A DNA stretch of 64,000 nucleotides from DASQPR01 sp963836775 (GCA_963836775.1 CAWIKR010000003.1:3658001-3722000), one strand, 5' to 3'; positions 19,424 through 29,500 are shown, numbered from the stretch's first letter. Numbers and translations: made by a program. Notes: generated by a model from the letters alone, not told the origin.

Positions 19424-20181
19424 GCCGATCCTCCGGGCAGCCGGGCTAGTGAGGCTGAGAGTCCGCCGTCGATGGTCAGGAAGCTGCCTGACACGTAGCG
19501 GGCATCGTCTGAACACACGTAGCCGACGGCGGCGGCCACCTCATCGGCGCTGCCGAAACGGCCGAACGGCAGCTGAGAGGCGACCCGGTCCAGGTGGTCC
19601 GCGCCGTACAGGCCGTTCTCGCCGGCGGTGCGGATCCAGCCGGGTACCACGGCGTTCACGCGGACGCGCAGCGGCGCCCACTCATGGGCCAGGGTCCGCA
19701 CGACCTGAGCGAGCGCGCCATGGGCGGCGTTGTACCCGACGCAGTCGGGGAATGGGAAGCTCGCATGGAGCGAGCCGATCGCGACCAGCGATCCCCCGGC
19801 GGCGAGCGCGTCGCCCGTCACGAAGGCGCGGAACAGACAGAACGCGGCGACCGGCCCGACAGTCAGGCTGTTGACGACGCTCTGCCGCGAGACGTCGACC
19901 GCCGGGACGTGCTCCTCATGGGCGACAGCGTGCACCACCGACGCCGTGCGCCCGAGCGTCAGCGCGCGAGCCCGCACCGCGTCGGGGAACGCGTCGTCGG
20001 CCGCGTCGGCCTCGAGCACCTCGGCCCGGCAGCCGTGCGCCAGCGACGTGGCGGTCGACTCGGCGCGCGCCATGTCTCGGTCCACGCAGAGCACGACGTC
20101 GTGATCTTGGGCCAGGCGGCGGGCGCAGGCACCGCCGATGTCACCGCCCGCGCCCACGACGACCGCCACCCGGTCAGACAT
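19420..20181 (-). CDS. Short-chain dehydrogenase/reductase with altered catalytic Lys
   Basis: The Rossmann motif VVVGAGGDIGGACARRLA and VVPGWIRT identify a classical SDR (253 residues). The active-site region reads AIGSLHASFPFPDCVGYNAAHGAL: Ser and Tyr are present, but the YxxxK lysine is His (YNAAH). That predicts weak or unusual activity. It overlaps the DapA-like gene by eight bases and PIG-L by four. Presumed role: oxidation of an imported sugar before the lactonase/dehydratase steps. Confidence 0.85.
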   Translation of the reverse strand: MSDRVAVVVGAGGDIGGACARRLAQDHDVVLCVDRDMARAESTATSLAHGCRAEVLEADAADDAFPDAVRARALTLGRTASVVHAVAHEEHVPAVDVSRQSVVNSLTVGPVAAFCLFRAFVTGDALAAGGSLVAIGSLHASFPFPDCVGYNAAHGALAQVVRTLAHEWAPLRVRVNAVVPGWIRTAGENGLYGADHLDRVASQLPFGRFGSADEVAAAVGYVCSDDARYVSGSFLTIDGGLSASLARLPGGSA

Positions 20182-21080
20182 CCTCCACCGCCTTGCGCAG
20201 CAGGTCGATCAGGCGGTTGATCTCTTCGGCCATCTGCGAGTCGACGGCCACTCCGGTGGGTCCGCGCATAGCGTCGGTCGGGAAGACCCCTTGCCGCACG
20301 AGAAGTTGCTTCTCCACCGCCACGAACAGGTCAAGGCTCGTCTGCTGCGACACCAGCAGGGCCAGGGGCCCAGCGATCCGGTAGGCCCGGTCGAAGTCGC
20401 CCGTGCGCAGTGCCTGCCACAGCGCGGCCTGTGCCCACACGGTCTCACCGGCCGGCATGGTGCCCACCGCCCCGCGTCGGAAGCTGTCGATGAGGTACAG
20501 GCCGCCGGTGCCCTCGAAGATGCGGGCCTTGCCGGCGGTGGCGTCGAGCAGCGCGGTGACCCGAGGACCGATCGGCGGGGCTTCGGGTTTGAACATCACC
20601 CGGTCGCCGTACTCGGCGTGCAGGCGTGACTGCAGCGAGATCGACAATGACGCTCCGACGTACCCGCTTGCGTCCTGCACGACCAGCGGCACGTCCACCG
20701 CTTCCACGATCGCGCTGAAGTAGCCAAACAGCTGGTCGTCGTTGGCCGGGAACAGCGCGGGCGGTGTGGCCATCACGGCGGTGGCGCCGCAGGCGGCGGC
20801 GTGTTTGGCGTGGCGCACGGCGACTGCGGTCGCCTCGGCACCGACGCTGATCACGCAGTGGCCCCGGCCGACGGCGAGTTTGCAGGCGATTCCGGGCGAC
20901 CTCGTCGCGCTCCTCGGAGGACAGGCGCAGCACCTCGGAGACCATGCCGAAGACGACACCGTCGGCACCGTTGGCGAATAGCCAGTCGAACTGTGTCTCC
21001 ATCACGGTCCGGTCGATGGCGCCCTCGGCGGTGAACGGGGTCTGGAAGACGGCGAGAACGCCGCCAAGCTCCGGGCTCAT
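20174..21080 (-). CDS. DapA/N-acetylneuraminate lyase-family aldolase or dehydratase, frameshifted
   Basis: N-terminal residues (ATG 21080: MSPELGGVLAVFQTPFTAEGAIDRTVM, FGMVSEVLRLSSEERDEVAR) are in one frame. The remainder (ACKLAVGRGHCVISVGAEA, ATPPALF, VVQDASGYVG, VMFKPEAPPIGP with the Schiff-base Lys, FEGTGGLYLIDSFRRGAVGTMPA) is in another. One extra base near 20884-20890 explains this (VAR to IACKLAV). The KPEAPP context resembles keto-deoxy sugar-acid dehydratases more than true DapA. It is co-transcribed with the sugar-acid genes. Confidence 0.82.
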
Positions 21081-21203
21081 CGGACGCCGTCCCAGGCACG
21101 CCGCTGAGGGTGGAACAACTGGCCCACGCGCGGAAGGCTGCGCGAACTCCGGGGGAACTGCACGGATCCTCCTTCGGGAGACGGACTTGTCTCGGTCGCG
21201 GTG

Positions 21204-22090
21204 TTACGTCTGTGGTGGTCGCAGGCCCAGCAGGCGCACAGCGTCCCGCTGACATATCGCATCGATGTCGGCGTCGCTCACCTCGGCGATGCCCAGCCGC
21301 CGGCACATCGCGGCCGCATCGCGCAGGCCGGCAACGGTGCGCTCGACTGTGGAGAACGGATAGTCGCTGCCGAACAGGACCCGGTGCAGGACGCGGTACT
21401 CCGCCGCGCTGGCCAGCGCCTGGGCCAGCTGCCACGGTCTGGTGTCCAGAGCCGACACGTCCACGTAAAAGTGTTCGTGGCGGCGCACCACGCTGACGCA
21501 CTCGGCCATCCATGGGTGACCGAAGTGGGCGATCCACATCCGCAGGTTCGGGAACGTGCGTGCAGGCAGATCCAACTGCAGCGGGCGCGCGTACTCGGCG
21601 ATCGCGGCCGATGTGAAGGTGGTTCCCTGGTGCCAGATGACCGGGATTTGGTAGTGGTCGGCGGCCTCCAGCAGGTCGAGGCAGGCCTTGTCGTGGGGGT
21701 GGAAGTGCTGGTACGTCGGGCCCAGCTTCAGCCCGCGTAACCCCAGATCCCGTACCGCGATCTCCAGGCGGTCCACCGCGTCCGGCCGGTTCGGGTTCAC
21801 GCTCGCGAAGCCGATCAGCCGGTCGTTGCCCCGAACCGCTTCGGCGACGTACTCGTTGGGCACGACCACACCGACCGGTTCCGCGTCGAACGCCAACACG
21901 ACGGAGTGTTGCGCGGATGCTGACGCTTCGCTGTGCTGCGCTTGGGTCACATCCCAGCTGACCATGCCCCAGGCACGATCTCATGCTCGGCCAATGGCGC
22001 GTGCACGTGTGTACCGTGTTGACCTAAGTGGGTGTGCACGTCGGCCGCGACGAGCGGCATCGCCGGATTCGCTTGGTTCAACTGGTTCAT
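21204..22090 (-). CDS. Amidohydrolase-2 family metal-dependent hydrolase, frameshifted near N-terminus
   Basis: A TIM-barrel hydrolase: HxH (ADVHTHLG) at the N-terminus, then VIWHQGTTF, WIAHFGHPW and VLFGSDYPF provide the usual His and Asp metal ligands. The family includes lactonases and decarboxylases. The N-terminal 45 residues share an open frame with the upstream IclR gene. The rest begins at about MVSWDVTQ in another frame, so an indel lies near 21950-21965. Start is ATG 22090 (MNQLNQ) or 22060 (MPLVAAD). Role may be lactone hydrolysis in the pathway. Confidence 0.78.
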
Positions 22091-22849
22091 CGTCCCTCGC
22101 GACGGCCGTCGCTGACCGAACGCGCGATCGTTCATGAGCGCCTCGATCGCCTCGGTCAGGTGCTCGTCCATCCGAGCGGTCGGGCCGCTGATGCTCAGCG
22201 CGTGTGTGTACCGTCCGTGCGGGTCGCGGATCGCCACTCCCACGCACTTGAGGCCGATCTCGGCCTCCTCGTTGTCCACCGCGTACCCGTTGCGGCGCAC
22301 CGTTTCCAGGTCCGTGAGGATCGCGTCGAGGTCGAGCAGCGTGTTCTTGGTCAGGGGCTTCGGCCGGTGCCGCTCGTAGAGCTGGCCGACCTGCGAGTCC
22401 GGCAGGTGCGCCATGATCGCCTTGCCCAGGCTCGAGGTGAACCACTCGTCACGATCGCCCACGCTGGCGCCGCGCCGGATCGAGTGGCCACCCTCCAGCG
22501 CCTCGACGACCACGACTTCGCCGGACTGGTGTACGGCCAGGTTCACGGTCTCGTCGAACCGGCTCACCAGCTCTCGCATGTGCGGCAAGAGCCGGTCGCG
22601 CAACGGCCGGGCGGAGCGTGCCGCTTGGCCGATCGCGATCATCCGGACGCCGAAGCTGTAGGTACGGGTCTCCTCGTCCCGTTCCAGCCAGTCATGCTCG
22701 ACGAGCTGGCGCAGGTACCGCGTGGTGGTGGACGGCTCCATGCCGACCGCGGCAGACACCTCGGACAGGCTCTGCCTCGGCGCGGTGAGGAACGTCTCCA
22801 CGATCGCGATGAGCCGGTCCCCGAGGCGGATCGGCGCTGTTTCGGTCAC
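22091..22849 (-). CDS. IclR-family transcriptional regulator
   Basis: The N-terminal winged HTH (RLIAIVETFLTAPRQSLSEVSAAVGMEPSTTTRYLRQLVEHDWLERD) and C-terminal effector domain (SGEVVVVEALEGGHSIR, SSLGKAIMAHLP, GYAVDNEEAEIGLKCVGVAIRD, ALSISGPTARM) identify IclR. It starts at GTG 22849, overlapping the ATPase stop TGA at 22846. No stop codon separates it from the amidohydrolase N-terminus in this frame, so its exact end is unclear; I stop at the amidohydrolase ATG. It is the likely regulator of this glycan locus. Confidence 0.87.
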
Positions 22850-23860
22850 CTTGTCTCCATAACGGACTGTGGGGAATGGCGTTCGGTGGCTTCTGCCGAG
22901 CGGGCCGGGTAGTGGCAGGCCACTAGCGTTGCCATGCCCGGCGCGGTGTCCAGGGTGGGCTCGACGGACTCGCATCGGGCGTCCGAGCGCCCGACCGGGC
23001 ACCGCGGCCGGAACCGGCAACCGGTCGTCGGGATGACCTCGGCCGCGTCGCTTCCCAGCGGCGGCGTCAGCCATCTTCTCGCGCTGCCGCTGCGGCTGCG
23101 CGACCGGTACCGCGTCGAGCAGCATCCGCGTGTACGGATGCTGGGGCGCGCCGAAAAGCTCGTCCCGCGAGGTCATCTCCACCAACGACCCCGGTACATC
23201 AATCCGACCTGTTGGGCAACGTAGCGGACAACCGACAGGTCGTGCGAGATGAACAGGTAGGTCAGCCCAGTTCGCGCTGCAGGTCGGTGAGCAGGTTGAG
23301 GATCTGCGCCCGTACCGAGACGTCCAGCGCCGAGACCGCCTCGTCGAGCACCACGAAGTCCGGGCGCAGCGCCAGCGCACGCGCGATGGCCACCCGCTGA
23401 GCCTGCCCGCCGGACAGCTCGCGCGGCCGGCGCCGGCCGATCGTAGCCGGCAGTTGGACCAGGTCCAGCAGCTCGCGTCACCCGCGCCGCGCGCTCGTCC
23501 CGCGTGCCGACCCGGTGCGCGACCAGCGGCGCGGCGATGATGTCCGATACCTCGCGCCGCCGGTTGAGTGAACCGTGCGGGTGTTGGAAGACGACCTGGA
23601 TCCGAGCGCGCAGCCGGCGCATCTCCCGGTCCGACAGAGCGGCGATCTCGTGACCGGCGAAGCTGACCGAACCGCTGTCCGGACGGTGGAACCGCAGCAC
23701 GCACCGGGCCAGGTCGACTTCCCCGAGCCGGACTCGCCGACCAGCCCGAACGTTTCGCCGGGCGCGATGCTCAGCGACACCCGTCCACGGCGCGCACCGG
23801 GCCACCGCGGCCGGAGAAGGTCTTCACGAGATCCGTCACCGTTAACAATGCCTCGGTCAT
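22846..23860 (-). CDS. Oligopeptide/dipeptide-type ABC transporter ATP-binding protein (DppF-like), multiply frameshifted
   Basis: The pieces in order are: MTEALLTVTDLVKTFSGRGG (ATG 23860), SLSIAPGETFGLVGESGSGKST (Walker A), LARCVLRFHRPDSGSV and VVFQHPHGSLNRR (Q-loop). They continue with a signature/Walker B block in a further frame (ELSGG..., SALDVSVRAQIL), then LTYLFISHDLSVVRYVAQ, FGAPQHPYTRMLLDAVP and a C-terminal GCRFRPRCPVGRSDARC ending at TGA 22846. At least five frame changes are needed. The conserved residues survive, which argues for recent damage or poor sequence here. It pairs with the DppD-like subunit. Confidence 0.78.
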
Positions 23861-24904
23861 GCCTGCGTCACCGTCCGGTCGTCGCCATCGCTGTCCATCG
23901 TTGCGCGGGGGCGGCCGACCCGGGCCGCAGTCGCAGGATCGGTGGCCTCGTCGGCGCGGATGCACCGCACGAGACGTCTGCCAACCTCACGCAGCGCCGG
24001 CTCGTCGGCGCCGCACAACTCGATCGCCCGTGGGCATCGCGGCTGGAACGCGCAGCCAGGGCCGATGTCGCCCGGCGCCGGCGGCTGGCCGGCGATCGCC
24101 GGCACCGGACGGTCGAGGTCGGTGTCGAAGTCGATGACGGCGGACATCAACGCCTGGCTGTACGGGTGCCGTGGCTGACCGTACAGGGCCGGCGTGGGTG
24201 CGCGCTCCACGATCTGCCCGGCGTACATCACCGCGATGTCGTCGCAGAAGCCGGCCGCGACCCCGAGATCGTGGGTGATCAGAGGGCCGCCACGCCGGTA
24301 GCCGAGCAGAGCGGTCGAGCAGGTTGATGATCCGGATCTGGGTCGTCACGTCGAGCGCCGTCGTCGGCTCGTCGCACAGCAGCACGTCCGGGTCGCCGGC
24401 CAGCGCTATCGCGATCATCACCCGCTGCAGCATCCCGCCGGAGAACTCGTGCGGGTACGCGCGCAGCCGCGTCCGGGCGAGCGGCACGCCGACCTCGCCG
24501 AGCAGCTCGACCGCGCGTTCCCGGGCGACGGCGCGGCTGACGTCGGTGTGCAGCAGCACCGCCTCGGCGATCTGATCTCCCACGGTCATCAACGGGTTGA
24601 GCGATGCCATCGGATCCTGGTAGATCATCGAAATCCGCCGGCCGCGTACCCGGTCCAGCTCTTTGCGGCGCAGGGCACGCAGGTCCACGTCGCCCAGGCG
24701 TACCTGGCCCCCGGTGACCCGTAGCGGTGGGCGGACCAGGCCCATGATGGACAGCGCCGTCAGCGACTTTCCGGAACCGGACTCGCCGACGAGGCCGAGC
24801 CGTGCCCCGGGACGCAGCGCGAAGCTGACTCCGCGGACGATCGGGGTGGAGCCGACGTTCACCCGCAGGTCGGTGACGTCCAGACCGGAGCGTTGACTAG
24901 TCAT
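23857..24904 (-). CDS. Oligopeptide/dipeptide-type ABC transporter ATP-binding protein (DppD-like), frameshifted
   Basis: ATG 24904 (MTSQRSGLDVTDLRVNVG) leads into GLVGESGSGKSLTALSIMG, ISMIYQDPMASLNPLM, HEFSGGMLQRVMIAIALAGDPDVLLCDEPTTALDVTTQ. Near 24285-24305 the frame changes; a second frame then gives MYAGQIVERAPTPALYGQPRHPYSQALMSAV and the C-terminal GCAFQPRCPRAIELC. The stop overlaps the DppF-like start as ATGA. Energises import with the two permeases. Confidence 0.82.
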
Positions 24905-25764
24905 CGTTGACTCCCCGGTCCCAGCGGGCTGGCTCCGCCGAGACGGTCCGCGGCCAGGTTCAAGCACAACACGGTCAGCAGGATGAACACGCGCCGGTCC
25001 GACGGCGTAGCTGGGATCGCTGTACAGGAACGCGTAGCCCTGCTGGAGCAGACCGCCCCAGGACATCTGCGGCGGCTGTACGCCGAGGCCGACGAAGCTC
25101 AGACTGGCCTCCAGGATGATCGCGCTGGCCGCGTTGATGACGGCCTGCGAGCCGAGAGCGGGGGCGACGTTCGGCAAGACCTCGGTGAGCATCAGCCGCG
25201 CCCTGCCGGTGCCGCAGGCGACCGCCGCGGCGTAGTAGTCAAGCGCCATCTCCTGGATGACGACCGCCCTTGCCATGCGCGCCGAGCTCGGCGACAGCAG
25301 CAGACCCGCGATGACGGTCAGCGACACCAGTGACGCGCCGAACGCGGCTACGCACACGAGCGCGAACAGGATCTGTGGAATGGCCATGGCCACATCGGCG
25401 GTTCGCATGAGCAACTGGTCGGCGAGGCCCCGGGTCGTCGCCGCGAGAACACCCCACGCCGTGCCCAGCAGGAGGCGATGGCGACCGCGCCTGCGGCGAC
25501 GATCAGCGACAGGCGCCCGCCGTAGAGCAGCCGGGCCAGCATGTCGCGGCCCAGTTCATCGGTACCCAACCAGTACTGCCCCGAGGCCGGGGCGAACGTG
25601 TTCGCCGGGTCGGGAGTGATTGGACTGTGATGGTCGATGAACGGCGCGAGCACGCATGCGGCGACGATCAGCCCGAATACGATGATGCTCACCGGGCGGC
25701 TGCGCGCCCGCCAGCTGCGCCGGCGGGCGCTGGCCAGGGTCGCCCTGATCGGGAGCTCAGCCAT
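24901..25764 (-). CDS. ABC transporter permease (DppC-like), frameshifted
   Basis: Inner-membrane permease of the peptide/oligosaccharide (PepT) family. ATG 25764 (MAELPIRATLASARR), first TM (PVSIIVFGLIVAACVLAPFI) and YWLGTDELGRDMLARLLYGGRLSLIVA are in frame one. After about 25475 a second frame gives LLGTAWGVLAATTRGL, MRTADVAMAIPQILFALV, the EAA loop (AAAVACGTGRARLMLTEVLPN) and SLSFVGLGVQPPQMSWGGLL. A third frame near 25010 ends LTVLCLNLAADRLGGASPLGPGSQR, with the stop just before the DppD-like start. Two indels are needed for one intact protein. Confidence 0.82.
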
Positions 25765-26713
25765 GCTGATGCACCCGGGTGCGCGGGTCCAGCATGCTGG
25801 TGAGGATGTCCACCGCGAGGGTCACCAGAACGAACATGGCGCTGACCAGCAGTACGACGGACTGGAGGACGGCGTAGTCGCGGCGGAACGCCGACTCCAC
25901 GGAAAGTGATCCCAGACCGGAGATGCCGAATGCGTACTCCACGATGACGCTCCCGCCCAGGGTGTAGCCGACGATAAGACCGATCATCGTGAGACTCGGC
26001 AGGGCGGCGTTGCGCAGGGCGTGGCGCACGATCACCTGGTATCGCGAGGCGCCCTTGCCCTCCGCGGTGCGCACGTACTGGGAGTCGAAGGCGGTGATGA
26101 GCTCACCCTTCAGGTAACGGAACACCAGCGGTGCCGCACCGACGGCCAGCGCTATCGCCGGCAGCGCCATGTCCCGCAGGTTCTGGACCGGGTCGCTGGT
26201 CAACGGCGTGTACCCCCGGGCGGGAAGCCATCGCAGGCTGACGCTGAAAACAAGGATCAACAGGATCCCGGCCACGAACGGCGGGAAAGACATGCCCGCC
26301 GCGGCGAGGGACGTGACCGCCCGATCGACCCATCGGCCCGGCCGCTCGGCCGCTGTGATGGCGGCGGGCAGCGCGAGGACGACCGACAGCGCGACCGCCA
26401 GGATGGTCAGCTCGACCGTCGGCCAAAGGCGTTCGGCGAGCAATGTGGAGACCGGCTGGTGCGTGAAGTATGAGTTGCCCAGGTTGCCGTGCAGTATGCC
26501 GGTCACCCAGTGGAGGTACTGGGTGACCAGCGGCCGGTCCAGGCCGGCCTCGGCCCGCAGCCGATTGATGGAGTTCTGGTCGACGCCCCGCGAGCCCGCC
26601 AGCCGGGCAAGCACCGGGTCACCTGGCAGGGCCCGCAGGACAGCGAAGATGAGAACCGAGGCCGCGACCACCATGAGGACGCTGATCGATACCCGCTTCA
26701 CGATGTAGCGCAC
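25757..26713 (-). CDS. ABC transporter permease (DppB-like)
   Basis: Intact 318-residue permease with six predicted TM segments. N-terminal MRYIVKRVSISVLMVVAASVLIFAVLRALPGDPV is typical of DppB/OppB, as are GNLGNSYFTHQPV, the cytoplasmic loop EGKGASRYQVIVRHALRNAALPSLTMIG and the C-terminal TLAVDILTSMLDPRTRVH. It overlaps the DppC-like start by eight bases and lies 45 bases after the binding protein gene. Confidence 0.92.
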   Translation of the reverse strand: MRYIVKRVSISVLMVVAASVLIFAVLRALPGDPVLARLAGSRGVDQNSINRLRAEAGLDRPLVTQYLHWVTGILHGNLGNSYFTHQPVSTLLAERLWPTVELTILAVALSVVLALPAAITAAERPGRWVDRAVTSLAAAGMSFPPFVAGILLILVFSVSLRWLPARGYTPLTSDPVQNLRDMALPAIALAVGAAPLVFRYLKGELITAFDSQYVRTAEGKGASRYQVIVRHALRNAALPSLTMIGLIVGYTLGGSVIVEYAFGISGLGSLSVESAFRRDYAVLQSVVLLVSAMFVLVTLAVDILTSMLDPRTRVHQHG

Positions 26714-26758
26714 CGTTGTCTCACCCTTCGCCTCGTCGACCTTCTGTCACTGCGTCTG

Positions 26759-28318
26759 TTACTGCTTGCTGTTGGTGAAACCCGCGTCTTCCAGATGCGG
26801 GTTTCCGCCGCCGTCGACCCACAGGCCGACCACATTGCGCTTGGTCGCGGTCACGGTGGCGAACTGCAGCGGTACAAAGATGGGCGCCTGCTGGTTGACC
26901 ATCGTCTGCAGCTGGCCCCACAGCGCGGTACGGGCGGCGGGGTCCGCGGTGCCCAGCGCCTGGTTGTACACCTGGTCGAACTGCGAGTTGTTCCAGTTGC
27001 ATTCGCACCGGTTGGTACGCAGGAAGAGGAACTCGTCGGCCGCATCCGGCTCGTAGGACTGGAAGTTCGGCACGATCAGCCCCGGGAAGGATTTGCCCGC
27101 GGGGTAAAACCTCGCCGGCCAGGAGGCGATGTCGGTGTTCTGGATCTTCAGATTGATGCCGATCTTCTTTAGGCTGGCCTGCAGGATCTGGGCGCTGGTG
27201 TTCCACTCGGGGTACTGGTTGGACGCACCCCACCAGGTAAAGGTCGCACCCGGCTTGATTCCGGCCTGAGCGAACAGGGCCTTGGCCTTGTCGAGGTTGT
27301 AGGAGTAGTCGGTGAGTGTGCCCGCGTAGTCCGGGTTGTTCTCAGTCAGCGGGTCGTTGGTCGTCGAGATGACGCCTTGGTCGAAGTAGGCGGCGTGGAG
27401 GATGGACTTCGCGTCGATCGCGTAGGCCAGCGCCTGGCGGGCGAGCGGGTTGTTGAACGGCGCGGCGGTGGTGTCAACCTCCCAGCTCACGTACTGGCCG
27501 ATGACTGACGGCTTTACGACCGCCAGGTTCGGGTTGGCCTGGATCGCGGAGACCTGCGACAGCGGCGCCGACCACAGCGCGTCGAGGTCGCCGGACTCAA
27601 GTGCCGTCACCGCGGACGATGCGTCGGCCGCCTTGACCAGCTTGATGCCGTCCAGCTTCGGCGCCGTGCCGAAGTAGGCCGAGTTGCGTTCCAGCGTCAG
27701 GTGGTCGCCGGATACGTACTCCTTCACCTTGAACGGCCCGGTGACGGCCGGCTGAGTCTCCATGCTGCCCAGCGCGCTCATGTCCACGATCTTGACCATC
27801 TCGATCGAGGATGGGAACAGGCCGTTGGGCGTGGACAGCGTGAACGCCACCGTGGTGTCGCCGTTGGCCGTCACGTCCGCGATGGTCGCGACGTTGTTCT
27901 TCAGCTGGGTGGTCGTCTTGGGGTCCTGGTAGTACTTGATGGTCGATACCACGTTCGCGGCGGTCAACGGGTCACCGTTGGAGAACTTCACGCCGGGACG
28001 CAGCTGGAACGTCCAGGTCTTGAGGTCGGCCGACGGGGTCCAGGACGTCGCGAGGTCGGGCTCAATCGTCTTCTGGTCCTGACCTGTCTTCACCAGGCCG
28101 TCCCACATCAGGCTGAACAGCACCTGTTCCCAGGCGTTGGCCTTGGTGACCGGGTTAAGTTCGTCGATGGCCTGGGCGGCTCCGATCGTCAGCACACCGC
28201 CCTGCTTCGCCGCCCCGCTCGGCGCGGTCGACGCCGCACCTGCGTGGGTAGCGCCGCAACCCGCCGTCGCCACAAGGCTGAGAACAATTGCTGAGCAAAG
28301 GATCCAACGAGATTTCAC
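26759..28318 (-). CDS. ABC transporter substrate-binding lipoprotein (SBP_bac_5, DppA-like)
   Basis: 519-residue extracytoplasmic binding protein. The GTG at 28318 has AGGGAG about six bases upstream; a GTG seven codons earlier is less well placed. The signal peptide is VKSRWILCSAIVLSLVATAGC with lipobox ATAGC, so it is membrane-anchored. Family-5 features follow: DLATSWTPSADLKTWTFQLRPGVKFSNGDPLTAANV and GPFKVKEYVSGDHLTLERN. In this context the ligand is probably an oligosaccharide released by the GH43 enzyme rather than a peptide, which is inference. Transcription likely starts near 28350. Confidence 0.92.
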   Translation of the reverse strand: MKSRWILCSAIVLSLVATAGCGATHAGAASTAPSGAAKQGGVLTIGAAQAIDELNPVTKANAWEQVLFSLMWDGLVKTGQDQKTIEPDLATSWTPSADLKTWTFQLRPGVKFSNGDPLTAANVVSTIKYYQDPKTTTQLKNNVATIADVTANGDTTVAFTLSTPNGLFPSSIEMVKIVDMSALGSMETQPAVTGPFKVKEYVSGDHLTLERNSAYFGTAPKLDGIKLVKAADASSAVTALESGDLDALWSAPLSQVSAIQANPNLAVVKPSVIGQYVSWEVDTTAAPFNNPLARQALAYAIDAKSILHAAYFDQGVISTTNDPLTENNPDYAGTLTDYSYNLDKAKALFAQAGIKPGATFTWWGASNQYPEWNTSAQILQASLKKIGINLKIQNTDIASWPARFYPAGKSFPGLIVPNFQSYEPDAADEFLFLRTNRCECNWNNSQFDQVYNQALGTADPAARTALWGQLQTMVNQQAPIFVPLQFATVTATKRNVVGLWVDGGGNPHLEDAGFTNSKQ

Positions 28319-28333
28319 TGGCAACTCCCTGGT

Positions 28334-28368
28334 TTTCACTCAGTGGAATTATATTGCGGTCAATGAAA
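28334..28368 (-). promoter_or_regulatory. Putative operator/promoter upstream of the ABC binding-protein gene
   Basis: On the minus strand this reads TTTCATTGACCGCAATATAA followed by TTCCACTGAGTGAAA. It contains a TATAAT-like hexamer and ends bounded by TTTCA/TGAAA. The first 30 plus-strand bases match the SMP-30 upstream region (29339-29368) at 21 of 30 positions without gaps. The half ATTCCACTGAGTGAAA matches 13 of 16 bases upstream of GH43. A shared regulator, perhaps the local IclR, is suggested. Confidence 0.5.
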
Positions 28369-28460
28369 TCATCTTGAATTTCGGCCGTCAAGAGTGCAAT
28401 TCGGTCCGCAAGCCGTTACGCATCGTCGATAGGTCGTCCAGTGTGGATCGGCAGCTGTGC

Positions 28461-29309
28461 TCAGCCGCCGTATGGGCGCACCGGCTGCCCAGCCACGCCC
28501 GGGTTGGCGCGGAACAAGGAGCCGGCGGCCGGATCGTCGCCCGGACCGAGTCCCAGGCGCGAGGTGGTGATGAACAGTTCGTCGAGGCGCGGTCCTCCGA
28601 ACGTGCAGGAGCTCACCAGGGCGGCGCCGACCTCGATGACATGGCCGAGGCGACCGTCCGCCGCATACCGGTGGACCGCGGATCCGCCCCACAGCGCGAC
28701 CCAGATGCCGCCCTCGGCGTCGACGGTAAGCCCGTCAGGCAGGCCGTATCGCTGATCCACCATGGCGGTCGTGCGGCGGCTGGTCAGTCCGGTGCCGCGC
28801 TCGTAGTCAAATCGGTCGATACGCCCGGTCGCGGAGTCGGTGTAGTAGGCGGTGTCGCCTGATGCTGTCCAGTCCAGGCCGTTAGAGATGGTCAGATCGG
28901 TCAGGATCGGGACGATGCGGCCCTCGGTGTCCAGGCGGAACAGCGTTCCGCTGCCCGGCTCCGCAGCCTCGTGCATGCTGCCGCAGTAGAAGCGGCCGTC
29001 CGGGTCGCATCCGCCGTCATTCATGCGGATGCGCGGGTCGCCGAGGATGTCGTAGCGGTGGGTCGGCGTGCCGTCGGGTGCCTCGAGGAGGAACCCGGTC
29101 GCCGTGCCGATGACGGCGCCACCGTTGGACCGCGGCCGCACCGCTGTGGCGAGAGTGGCGACGTGCCGCCTGGTCACGCCGCCATCGCGGTCCAGCGAGA
29201 GGATGTCGCCGGCGAGCATGTCCACCCACCGAAGTCCGCCCCATTGTGTCGACCACACGGCACCTTCGCCGTGGTGAGCGATCGCGTCGGTGATCCGCTC
29301 GGCCCTCAC
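28461..29309 (-). CDS. SMP-30/gluconolactonase family lactonase
   Basis: 282-residue six-bladed beta-propeller. Metal ligands correspond to HHGEGAVW (Glu), RMNDGGCDPDGRFYCGS (Asn), SNGLDWT (Asn) and LPDGLTVDAEGG (Asp). These enzymes open aldono-lactones made by sugar dehydrogenases. GTG 29309 is preceded by GAGGAT. It lies about 140 bases upstream of, and on the same strand as, the transporter operon, and has its own putative operator. Confidence 0.9.
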   Translation of the reverse strand: MRAERITDAIAHHGEGAVWSTQWGGLRWVDMLAGDILSLDRDGGVTRRHVATLATAVRPRSNGGAVIGTATGFLLEAPDGTPTHRYDILGDPRIRMNDGGCDPDGRFYCGSMHEAAEPGSGTLFRLDTEGRIVPILTDLTISNGLDWTASGDTAYYTDSATGRIDRFDYERGTGLTSRRTTAMVDQRYGLPDGLTVDAEGGIWVALWGGSAVHRYAADGRLGHVIEVGAALVSSCTFGGPRLDELFITTSRLGLGPGDDPAAGSLFRANPGVAGQPVRPYGG

Positions 29310-29338
29310 GAATCATCCTCTCTTGTGACATTCTGCGA

Positions 29339-29368
29339 TTTCATCCAGCAGAGGTTGATTGCGCTCAA
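29339..29368 (-). promoter_or_regulatory. Putative operator upstream of the SMP-30 gene
   Basis: The plus-strand block from TTTCATCCAGCAGAGG to ATTGCGCTCAA lies about 30 bases upstream of the SMP-30 GTG and aligns with the site at 28334-28368. Shared parts are TTTCA, CAG, GA and ATTGCG.TCAA in the same spacing. Confidence 0.4.
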
Positions 29369-29500
29369 CGCAAACACATCGCTCTCTGGCCGTCAACGCC
29401 GTCACGCGGCGTGCGCAGCGGGTTCACGATCGCGGTATCGATGCCAAGGTATTGACGCGTCGTGGGGATCGCTGCTTCGATTTGCCATGGATGGCAATCG

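Noticed and set aside
22028..22912. 294-residue plus-strand frame
   Set aside because: Antisense to the IclR gene.
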